From Guillardia theta CCMP2712 (lineage: Eukaryota; Cryptophyceae; Pyrenomonadales; Geminigeraceae), in NCBI RefSeq assembly GCF_000315625.1, contig NW_005434631.1, positions 145,601-209,600 on the forward strand: 64,000 nt of DNA. Reading direction: 5' to 3'. How positions within the stretch are numbered: the stretch's first letter is position 1; each line of letters begins with the position of its first letter. The notes under the pieces are model-generated. The model saw nothing but the letters and a program-made list of their open reading frames with translations, did not search any database and was not told where the DNA came from. Below are positions 54,311 through 64,000 of this stretch, piece after piece. The translations under genes and the position numbers were made by a program.

Positions 54311-57300
54311 CTACCGCTTGTACCGCCCGGACGCAAGAATCTGCCATGGAGGGTGAGCGACTTGGCTGTCAACCCTCTACCTCCTACCATGGATGCGAAG
54401 TGATTGACGACACTCTTGTTGGACAGCAAGTCTTCGATGTGCCAGCTCGCCCGCCACCTCCACAAGTGGTCGGTCCCCGGGAAGTTGATCTGATCGCTCT
54501 GCGACAAGTTAGCACAGGGGCGAAGGAGACAGACGAAAGCAAGGAAAAGAACAAGGCGGAATTGGGAAGGGGCCCAGGAGGAGGAGGAGTGTAGAATAGG
54601 AGGATCAGGCCCTCGCCTTGGGATCCTTCGTCACCGTGGCGGCGCAAGTATCCAGAAGGTCTTGCAGGGGAAGGACCGCGAGCTGTCAGGCATGTCAGCC
54701 TACGCATCGCCTCTTATCTCAGCCATCACAATCGAAGGGCTTGCAAGGATCGACTGCACGATTTGCTTGGCAACAGGGGGTGAGCACTTGAGAGGAGCTG
54801 GCCCGGTGCAGCCAAAGCTCCTCCACATCTCATCGCGGCTGCTAGCTGGGAGAGAATCCCACCAGCTGGAAAAAAATGTCAAACATACGTCGAAGCAAGG
54901 AGAGCGAAAGGTAGGAGCAGGACGAGAGCACAAGAGAGCGGGAGGACGCAGCGTACCAAGCGAGAGTGGACATGTCGTGAGTCGACGTGGAGGCAACAGA
55001 CAGGTAGGGATACTCCGACGTTGGGCCTCCAGTGACGCGAGGAATCCTCAGCCCCTGCTCTCTGTCACTCGATGAGAAAAGCGCGAAGATCTTCGAACCG
55101 GTATTGACATGTCGGAGAGAACACGAGGAAGGCACGCCGGTCCAGGTCCCATATCTTCACCGCATAGCAGCATGTTTGACGCAGCCTGCTCCTCGTCAGG
55201 AGACGGAAGGAAGCTATTTCAGTATCTCCAAACCAGCAGGTGGCGGAGGCTTTCCCTTGCTGTGGCTTCACATAGATCCTCCTGCAAATTGATCAACATC
55301 GCCAACTTTCGCTTCACGGAATCGAGTCGTGTACCTGCCTCCAGGAGAAATACGCATCATGCAGCTCCTTGAGCTTGATCTGACAGCAGAAACTAAGGAC
55401 AACACACCCCAGCATCCAACTCTATTCTTTAATCCTGACCTGCCAATCATGCCCCAGCTCCGCGAATGAGTCGGTATCCCACATCCTGGGTCCAAACTCA
55501 GACACTGGAGAGCTCAATCAGGAATCTTACTTGTATCGAGGGTAGAAACGATCGTCTGGGAATTTCTCATCCCTTATGAGACATCTGTCATCAACAGTGA
55601 GGAGGTCTGGCACAAGGAAACGGTAGAGACAATGCACCGATCGTTCAAAAACAAGATGAGTGCGTGCAGAACAGCCTGTCTCGTCATCCCCTGCACTTGG
55701 ACAGGGTCTCTCTCCTAGTACATCACGTCACCAGAAGGACGAATATTAGTAGGAGAACACAGACTCACCATCGCATCCTGAAGTGCCTTCTCTGTGTCAA
55801 GGCCAGGCTTGAAGCTATAGGTTCCTATCCATTTACGTCAGTGTCGTTGTGTCATGATCAAGACCGAGCAAGATACCATGTAGCCCTTGCGAGAAGAAGC
55901 GACGCACAACATTTTCCCAGTCTTTGCCGAACCTGAAAGAAGGAGAGAAGGGCAAGAAATTATGACAAGTTCACAAAAACAAACATCACAAAGAGATGGA
56001 TGCTTTGATACCTTCGTTCCAACAGATGCGATCGAACGTACGGCTGAGTCAAGCGCTGCCTATCCCATAAACCCTACAAACAGAGCTTGAGTCCGGTATT
56101 GATACTCAATTGCTATGAGACCTTAGAGTCCAACTCTTCCTTCGTGATGGGGTGGCTGGGACTGTCACAAAGAGTAAGGCAAGCATGCCCAGACGGTTGA
56201 AGGGCCATTACAAGTAATGTCCTCCGAGCCCAGTCACTGCATGAGCTGGTAGATCCCAGAAACGGAAGAATCCCAATATGTGGTCTGAAAGCATTATCAG
56301 GACATCAAAATTCCAGCAAGGATTTCAGTCACCAAGGCGGACAGAGTGGAAGTACATGTTCATGCTCCTGTGCATTGCGGTGAGTTGCATGCCATCACTA
56401 TTTCGTGCCTGCACCGCAGTCTCGCTCTCCACCAAGAAAATCCATCCCTCATCATCTTTTCCCAGTCATAAGCCGGGAAGTTCCAGTTCTGCGGTACACA
56501 GATTGAGTCTCGATCTCAAGTCTTGTAAACAGATTTCGACCTGCCCCAACTCTGTGAAGGCATCTGGCGGTGCTCCCATCCGCTTGTCTAATCTGAATAA
56601 TTCTACAGATAAGGAAATCAGTCCGAAGGCAAAGACAATTCTATTTGTCCTGATACCTGGCCTTGACCAAATATCCACACCATTTCGAGAAACACCAATC
56701 GGCAAATCGCCTATCAAGGCTACCCCTTTCTTCGCAGCATATCTGCAACAATCGTGAACGTGTGCAATAAGCTACACAAATCTCAATTCGACCGGCTTGC
56801 GTCCAAGAATTGCTTGTGCAAGTGATATTGAACCCAATACCAATATCTGACAATTGGGTCAGGTAAACTAAGATACTCATGGACAGAATGATCTACCTGC
56901 AAGCGTTGTACTTGTTTCCTCCTGGACTTGAAAGAGCATCCATCTAGAATACAAAATCACTCACTTCAACTATCGAAAGATCGAAATCATCAACCTGTGC
57001 AAATGATAGCCTGCCCATCTCGCCCCATTGTGATGGATCACTCACACCATACATGTCCCTTGTTGTGCGTCAATACAGCTACATACCAATTTGAGCAGGC
57101 AAAACCTCAGAACACAATATAGCGCATAGGGTTTGAGCCAGTATCCCTGGAATTGCAAGGTGACATCCCATCCATTGATGTATGGATCTAGATTTAAATC
57201 GGTCACCTGATCCAACACAAAGTCTGCGAATTCTTCAGACTCCACAACTCTCTTTCCAGAAGCTTCATAGGCCATTCGTAGGAGGCGAAGTTTGGCTGTC

Positions 57301-59948
57301 ATAACCTTCTCATAGTCCAGCGGCTCGCTGGAGGTATATATCAGTCAGGTAGTCATTCTAGTGTATGTAGAAATACAGCAATGTCGATCCGCAACTCTCG
57401 TCCACAACTGTCTGATTGCTGCCCTCATTCATTGACTTGACGGTATCTTGTATTTCCCGCAAGACTGTAAAACGCAAGATTTTAAATGCATGTTCTCGGC
57501 GGCCAATAAATCATCACCATCCAAAGGAAGATCTGGCAAGCTCTGAAGCCTCAGATACAACGGATGTAATGCATGCACAGAGACGGAGGAATACGGCGAG
57601 CTGAAAACACTGCTTCAGCACAGGACATCAGCTTTTGCACGACACAACAACCTGTCCTCCCAGGTAGCATGTGCGTGCGCAGTGGTATCTGTCAAAGGAA
57701 GCAGTTGCACAGAGTTGAGCCCAACCTATTAGCATCGTGTCATGCAAAAATCATGGGAGCAAATGATCACTTTGTCGCAGAAATCCACGAGCAACTTGAT
57801 GTCTTCAAACTCTCCAGTTCCCATTCCACTGCACAGATACATCTCAATCAGCCACCGTCTAAGCAACAAAAGCGGGAATATCGACCTTCGTGACCGTAGG
57901 GAGAAGAGTGGAAGACTGACTCCTGTTCCCCGAAAGCGGTCTGCCTTTTCAACAGGCCATCTAAATCAAGTATCTCAACGAAATGCATATGTTGGAAACA
58001 CTCATTACCGATCGGTTGTAGCTTCATCCCGCACTGATACAACGTACTTGCTATTTCGAATACCCTCCTGTTGAATCAAAATCACTCAGCCTCTCGGTTG
58101 CCGTGCAGATAAGCATCAAAGACCTGCTGCAATATCCCAACTGGGCGACCAAGCCACCGAGGAGCTCCAGATTCTCTGTAGTATTTGTATAGATCACGAA
58201 TCGAGAGCTTGACCCAGCAATCTCAGCATCATACCTATCCACTATTTCTCCGTTGGTAAGATTGACCACGACATATTTGTACTGCAAAACATTCAGAAAC
58301 AAGCAACAATCAAAGAGACTGATGACACCTGTGCAGGAAGAAGCTGGGTAGGGGCTTCAAGATCAAGTTCCCACGACTACAGGACAATTCAGTATGGGGC
58401 CAAATTGAAAGAATATATGCATACGGGAAATCTTGCACATGACATGACAGCGACATCCTTTAGAAGTGCCTGACACGAAATCTGGTCAGGAAAATTGTGT
58501 CCGCTTCAGTGCGAACGGTTACCGCACTCTCTACAGCCATCGCACAACCCAATGGAACTCTTGTCCGCTCAACATTCAAATGAAAATTTGTGATTGCAGC
58601 CTTCACAAGCAAAATTTACGAAGATCAATCACAAAGACCGCAGGAATACCCTCTTCTCCCCGTCTTGAGGCTCAGCATGTTTCATCACATCCGCAGCATG
58701 TTTGACCTGCAGACATTTTGAACAAATGTTCAACCAGGACGGTGTAAGAGATACGACCTTCCCATCTAAAATTGCCTCTTCTACGGCATCCAACCGGCCC
58801 TGACCATAAACCACTTGTGCAATGGCATCTGCCAAAAAGTCAAAACAGTTGTACTCAATATTTCCCCAAGTACCTGTCCTGAGCACCCAGTCTTCTCCGT
58901 TTTGGCGACTCACACGCCATTGATCTCGAACCTAGCAGGTTATAAGGATTCGAATCAATATTCCAATAGATGTAACCTCAAGCTGCATTGGTTCTTGACG
59001 GCTGGCAGCCTGCAGAAAACCAATATTTGAATATTTGAATGTAGAGAATCGATCTGGTTCGTTACCTCAGACAGCGACGACGAAGAGCCAGCACTGCCCA
59101 CGGCTAACAAGCCCCTCCTCCTATAACAATTGAGCATCAGAAACAATAACTGATCAAAAAAGTTTTGCAATTCATTGCCTGTTGGAGCTCTGTCTCACTA
59201 AGTCATCGATATCGAGGTATCTGCCATAACGAATCCCCCCTTCGACAAGTGGCTCGCCTTTCTCTCGGACTAGTGCATAGCGATAAGATAGTCCAGTTGG
59301 GGCAGGATGCATTACAGTGACGTATTCCCAATCCCCGTTCGCAATGTAGCGCATAACTTTGCCTTTGCCCATCGCAATGGCTCTTCTTGTCTCTGCTTCC
59401 GAAGGATTTGATATTCCACCCAGCTCATCTGTCGAGCCAACGATGATTACATTTTCTCCCCATCTTGTAGAGTAATTGATTCGAAATTTCACTGCAATCT
59501 TCATCCCTGTCGTGATGGGGCGGTTTCCTGGCACAGAAGACATCACTCTCATTTTTGAAGAAACATCCAGCAGTGTAGAATCCGTTTCACTCCCGGTGGA
59601 ATCTCCCACACCCGACTCGCTTCGAGCTCTCGGAGTTTTAGATACAGCAAGATCTCCGCCACGTATTGTCAGTCTTAGCTGCATGTCCATTGGATCTTCT
59701 GGGGTTCTACTTCTCGCCGGCGATGGCTCCCTTGATGGTGCGGATGGAATCGTTGGACCAAGCAAAGGTGCAATGCAAGGAAAAGTAATGCAGTCTGTGA
59801 CTGATATTGTTGTAGATAGAATCAGTATCGTCACCAACACGAGCCGACGTATGTCAAACATCCTGGGAATTCTATAGTGGGTCATATTCCCAGAAATAAA
59901 GACAGGTTTCACGGTTAGAAGCATTAATGTCCCGGGAATCGAGTGCAT
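54311..59948 (-). CDS. DPE2: DPE2-like 4-alpha-glucanotransferase with CBM20 domain
   Basis: GH77 enzymes move glucan chains; DPE2 acts on maltose from starch breakdown and carries N-terminal CBM20 starch-binding domains. The large first exon (59172-59948 at most) has hydrophobic leader MFDIRRLVLVTILILSTTIS and a CBM20: VKFRINYSTRWGENVIIVGS, then KGKVMRYIANGDWEYVTVMH. A second CBM20-like end, YKYVVVNLTNGEIVDRYDAE, lies at about 58200-58270. GH77 landmarks follow in order: FQGYWLKPYALYCVLR (about 57150), IGDLPIGVSRNGVDIWSRP (about 56655-56715), GAPPDAFTELGQ (about 56560), DHILGFFRFWDLP with the presumed nucleophile Asp codon split by an intron (about 56240-56280), LAVLPLQDLL (about 54640), INFPGT with WRWRASW (about 54450), and an end reading ILASGRYKR-stop. 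Intermediate exons are small and not all resolved. The start could be Met at 59948, 59885 or 59861. Confidence 0.85.
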
Positions 59949-61971
59949 ACACTGTTTGAGGTAATTAGAGAGATATCTTGAACGGAATGGAGCCGATTAA
60001 ACTCCTGCATCCCGGCCAAATTCTCGTGAACGAGAGAATGTCCTCTACAACCGAAGCATGGCACTGAGATGCCAAGTCGTCCTCGTGGATGTTGAGTTCC
60101 AACAATGAATCTTTGCAGGAGTATTTATACCGATTTGAATCAACACAATCAGTTGAAACTCGTGCCTATATTCTTGGGCTTTGCCTGCATCAAACGGATC
60201 AATGAATGAAAACAGAGGCATCAAACACCAGTAATATCTTTCATGTTGAAGGCATCAAGCATGGCCAACAAATGGCTTCTAAAGCAGCAGACTTTCGTAC
60301 ATATAGATATAGATGAAAAGATGCAATCAATGGATTAATCACTGCTTGTGTACTGGCAGTGTGGTCCTAAACTGATGCTCTGGAATTCATGAAAGTCATG
60401 GTCCGCTCATAAGAGAGTAAGCTTGCCGACTCTACTCACAATACAAATGTCAACAAACCATCATATACTCCAGTTTCAAATCTATTGCTATCGATGCACA
60501 GGAGAGTCCGGAGATCGTGCTCTCCTGACTCATGTTACATATGATCATCTACATGGGCACTGAAGCTCTCTTCACTCCAATAGCAACCAGAACCAAAGAA
60601 ACACACCCTATAACTGATTTTTCGCACAAGCAACATCACTTCAAACAACATCATGGAATGTTTGTCTCTTTCTGTTGTCTTTCTGCATGCTTTGCTGCAT
60701 GTGCAAGCGCAATGAGGTCATCACCCCCAACGCGGCATGAAGGTTCCGCCCCACGGTTTTATCAATTTTTAAGACCCACGAATAAAGGTACTCTTGCTGG
60801 TACTAAAATTAAAATATAAATGGTTATGTTTTTTCTCTATCAAACCTCGATCTCCAGCTTACACGTACATAATTAAAATGAGATTGTTTTATAAAGTCCT
60901 CTGATCGGTATTATTCGTACCTGAATTGTACGGTGAAGGGGCGGAGCAGCTAAAAGTTTGCTAGGATCTGGTTTTATTCTTGTACGGAGTCACTTTTATA
61001 TTTGAGAGGTGGACGGTTGAAAATACCTAACAAATTGTTTTAGGCTGTTTGTAAATCTTGTTTTCAATTTGAGTACCTAGACAAGGCTAAAACAATATAA
61101 ATGTCTTTTTAGACATTTTTGAGCCTTAATAGCGGAGCCTTTAATATATAATAAGATTCTGGGGCGGACCGGGTAGAAGATGGAAATATTGTGGGGTGAT
61201 CACCACACCCCTACCCAACCATTCCGAACCCTACCCTGGATCTGTCCGATTATAGGTATAGAGTCAACCCCTTTTATATACTACCCTCTTTGGAGAATTG
61301 TTGCGTACCGGTGTTGATATACTACCCCACCTTTGACAAATGGTTGCCACTCTAAAACTTGTTGTAAGAACACGATAGATACTGATCATGTGGTACATTC
61401 TTAAAACTAATTAGCAATATTAAAAACAAATGTTTTAAGATAATCAATTCATAAAATGCTTTTATTCCGCCTTTCACTCTCTCCCAGGGGCACAAAACCT
61501 AGTCACCCTGGCGAGGTCAGTACCCCACCCATCCTTCAGTATCCTACCCCCCTTTCTTCTATCCTTTATACCCCCTTCATCCCTCCGTCAATTACCCTAC
61601 CCCAGTGATAGAATTACCCACCCTAAAATGATGACCCACCAGACTTTGTTGACATATAATAGATATAATAATGGCTTACATCGCCCGTACGATCACTTCT
61701 TTAAATGTATTATGGGCTCGCCCGACCACCCCGTACCCCGTCATAATGAATGGAGGACCCCTACCCCCAGATCTCCACACACGTTGAATGTGGTCTACCG
61801 GCTACCGTGGATGCCATTGTGATCCACCGGCTTTCGCGGCTTCAACACGTAAAAGTTCCATGGGATCATGGGACAGTTTGCGGGCACCTCGGAGCAGGGG
61901 CGGGGGCGGGGGCGGGGGCAGGGGCAGGGGCAGGGGCAGGGGCAGGGGCAGGGGCAGGGGCAGGGGCAGGG

Positions 61972-62008
<37 letters not shown>

Positions 62009-62366
62009 GAGATTGTGGAAAGTGAGGTGTAGACCAGAAAATGATACTAGAGCAACGATTAGATCCACGACAGCAAACGACGAAACAAGAGCAGGAGACG
62101 CGAGCAAGCGCAATCGCTACAAGAAGCAATTGATCGGAACGAGGCTAACGGTAGAGAATAGGTGATGTAGAGTGCTGCAGAGGATTTGAAATTTTCCTTT
62201 GATTGCGAGACGCAAAAGGACAAGGGAACATTGGAGATTGAAGAATAGCTCCAAGAAAGGAAGAAACGATAGAAAGAAAAAACGCGCATGACTAGATTGG
62301 TTGTTAGAGCTTTGTGTGTCAATTCATCTGTCAAGTCCCGGAATTGCGTCAGTATATTGCAGTACT
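59949..62366. other. Long spacer between divergent DPE2 and NDUFAF5-like genes
   Basis: 59950-61150 is AT-rich without coding signal that I can support. 61160-61790 is a dense 'ctaccccac/ggggt' tract. 61895-62006 holds a (GGGGCA)n-type array. 62040-62300 has open frames rich in Lys/Arg but no family. Promoters of both neighbours should be here; I cannot point to motifs. Confidence 0.4.
61893..62007. repeat. (GGGGCG/GGGGCA/GGAGCA)n hexanucleotide array
   Basis: About 19 copies of a 6-bp unit that changes type along its length, from gggggc to ggggca to ggagca, showing three phases of expansion. It creates spurious Ala-Gly and Arg-Gly reading frames. Confidence 0.95.
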
Positions 62367-62560
62367 ATGACAATTGAAATCAGGCCATTGTCGATCCGTG
62401 GACTACATTCACCAAGGGGTTCAGTTGTCATGAACAGGCTCTGGCAGTCGATCAAACGCCCGGTTGGAGGCAATGTGAGTAGAAGAGAAGGAAACGGCAA
62501 GGGGGGAGGAAATCGTGTTGTGGCGGCGGCGGCGATGAATCGATGGAGATGACGATGACG

Positions 62561-62628
<68 letters not shown>

Positions 62629-64000
62629 CCTGGTATGACTCGACCTTAGTTTTCCAGATGCTTCTCAAGTGAGGTTCCAGAGATTTTTGATCGGACCGCC
62701 AAGAGAAAGCAGATGGACAGGGTGGCAAGCAGGTGCTGCCTGCTCGTTGCAAGCGGTGCGAAGATTGATCCAGCTCGGATTGTGCAGGCTGGACGAGAGG
62801 ATCAGTGGCCAACTGAGAGGGAAAGTCGCCGAGGACCTCCTTGACAGATTATGGGATACTAACAAGAAGTAGCTACCTTGACGCTTCTCTTCTCCAACCC
62901 TCCCTCTCCTCCTTCGCCCTCTTTGCCGCAAAGCCTCACTCCTCCTCACTCCGTCCTTGCAGATTTCCTGTAGCTGCCGATGTTGGATGCGCGGAAGGAT
63001 TGCTGCTGAAGAACATGTCTGGGGTGCGTTGCAGAGCAATTGCTTCACCATCGAGTGATATCGAGCGCCAGGGAGTAGGAGGAATCAGCAAATTGTACCA
63101 GTGCGATCAGTCACAGAACATGTTGATGAAATGCCGGTATTTTCAATTTTTCCTCCCCTGCTTCTCTTCTTCCTCTCCCTCCTCCTCTTCTTCCTCTCCC
63201 TCGTTTTCTTCTTCCTCTCCCTCCTCCTCTTCTTCCTCTCCCTCGTTTTCTTCTTCCTCTCCCTCCTCCTCTCGACTCCCCCTCGCTCACTGCTGTCCTC
63301 CATGTCTGTGCCTCTCCCTCCCCTGTCATCACCCTGACCTTTTCTCCGCCTGATAATCATATCTGAGTAGGAAGGGGCTTGTCAATGGGATCCATGCAAC
63401 GACAGTTCTGGCAGACAGCGAGGTCAGTCCCTTCCTTCCGCAGTCACAGAGTTGATCAACATGTCCACCTCCTCCTTCTCTCCGCTGCCCCTCCCTTCTT
63501 CACTCATTTTCGCAGTTCCTGCCGTTCTTGCCGGAAAGTCTTGACTTGGTCATGTCAAATCTCACGATGCATTGGATTAACGATCTTCCTGGTCTCTCTT
63601 CATGTCCTTCACTTTCCTCGCCTCAGTCGATTCGGATTGCAGGAACCTTGACTCAGATCCGAAGGGCACTAAGACCTGGTGGGATGCCTCCCCTCCCCTG
63701 TCCTGCCCCTTCCTCTTTCTTATTCCTGCTCGCCTCAGACGGTCTCTTCCTAGCCTCGATGCTCGGTGGCGACACTCTCATAGAGCTTCGACATGCGATC
63801 ACAGTAAGTTGCTTCCTTCAATTTCTACGGCTGATACAGATTCTTCCTTCCCTTTCTATCGACTCTCCCTTCCTCCCTCCCTCCCTCCCTCCCTCCCTCC
63901 GTCTCTCCCTCCTCCTCCTCCTCCTCCTCCTCCTCCTCCTCCTCCTCCTCCTCCCGCATCTTCGGCTTCTGTCTCTCCTCCTCGGTTTCCTCCTTCCCTT
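62367..64000 (+). CDS. NDUFAF5: NDUFAF5-like methyltransferase, truncated by the right edge
   Basis: NDUFAF5 is a mitochondrial complex I assembly factor with a class I methyltransferase fold. The first exon (62367-62474) encodes MTIEIRPLSIRGLHSPRGS, rich in Arg and Ser, like a mitochondrial presequence. Later exons give EIFDRTAKRKQMDR (the NVFDR..KR.QRDR block, about 62662-62710), KVAEDLLDRLWDTNK, KFPVAADVGCAEGLLLKNMS (SAM motif I, 62963-63023), GISKLYQCDQSQNML, GIHATTVLADSE, LPESLDLVMSNLTMHWINDL (about 63530-63590), TLTQIRRALRPG, and LFLASMLGGDTLIELRHAIT (about 63740-63805). The order matches NDUFAF5 well. The junctions between the first exon and EIFDR, and within 62710-62790, are unresolved. 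A (GAT)n microsatellite lies in the first intron. The C-terminal part is outside the window. Confidence 0.87.
62560..62630. repeat. (GAT)n microsatellite
   Basis: About 22 GAT units within an intron of the NDUFAF5-like gene. Confidence 0.95.
63860..63954. repeat. (CCCT)n followed by (CCT)n
   Basis: A compound microsatellite in an intron of the NDUFAF5-like gene, close to the right edge. Confidence 0.93.

Noticed and set aside
61750-62165. Gly-Ala and Arg-Gly rich ORFs, possible RG protein
   Set aside because: Generated by the hexanucleotide array at 61893-62007; no splice-supported continuation.

Overview
The window is nuclear DNA of a eukaryote. Nearly every recognisable gene is cut by very short GT-AG introns, mostly about 40 to 75 nt, and can only be read by joining small exons on one strand. 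The gene content (a DPE2-type starch enzyme with a hydrophobic leader, an RWP-RK factor, a plant-like phosphoglycerate-mutase relative) suggests a photosynthetic protist. A cryptophyte such as Guillardia theta is my best guess; this is inference from gene content and intron style, not from a marker sequence.

Layout, left to right: (1) 1-1907 (-) 3' truncated glucose-6-phosphate isomerase; (2) 3207-4779 (-) FRAG1/DRAM/Sfk1-family membrane protein, 265 aa; (3) 6197-10620 (+) COPII coat protein Sec31, 16 exons; (4) 11683-12474 (-) intronless HTH plus PB1 regulator; (5) 12690-14270 minisatellite; (6) 15417-17294 (+) 420-aa orphan protein; (7) 17375-19234 (-) protein with an MDH1B-like N-terminal region; (8) 19884-21459 (+) intronless, element-like ORF pair; (9) 22869-23354 (-) divergent RWP-RK protein; (10) 24054-35128 (-) two huge intronless SF1 helicase ORFs overlapping in different frames, possibly one broken giant gene; (11) 35951-36505 (+) tentative small gene with a 27-bp repeat; (12) 36830-38589 (-) histidine-phosphatase/PGM-like protein; (13) 39839-41828 (+) CCHC zinc-knuckle protein like Air1/2 and ZCCHC7; (14) 42650-44572 (+) class I histone deacetylase; (15) 44629-46890 (-) MnmM/YtqB-like methyltransferase; (16) 47993-50279 (+) PH plus SH3 adaptor; (17) 51382-54054 (+) RG-rich protein interrupted by a 100-N assembly gap; (18) 54311-59948 (-) DPE2-like 4-alpha-glucanotransferase with CBM20; (19) 62367 to the right edge (+) NDUFAF5-like methyltransferase, truncated.

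The genes are housekeeping functions without operon logic: carbohydrate metabolism (GPI, DPE2, perhaps the PGM-like protein), secretion (Sec31), chromatin and RNA (HDAC, CCHC protein, helicases), and organelle functions (MnmM-like, NDUFAF5-like). Spacers carry many microsatellites and recurring tracts rich in GGGGT/ACCCC. The stretch that most deserves attention is the 11-kb intronless double-helicase locus, followed by the HTH-PB1 regulator, the element-like ORF pair and the MDH1B-like fusion.

Exon boundaries were worked out by hand. For GPI, FRAG1, Sec31, the 420-aa protein, the PGM-like protein and HDAC, the phases close across the exons given. For the others some junctions remain open, and this is said in the entry.
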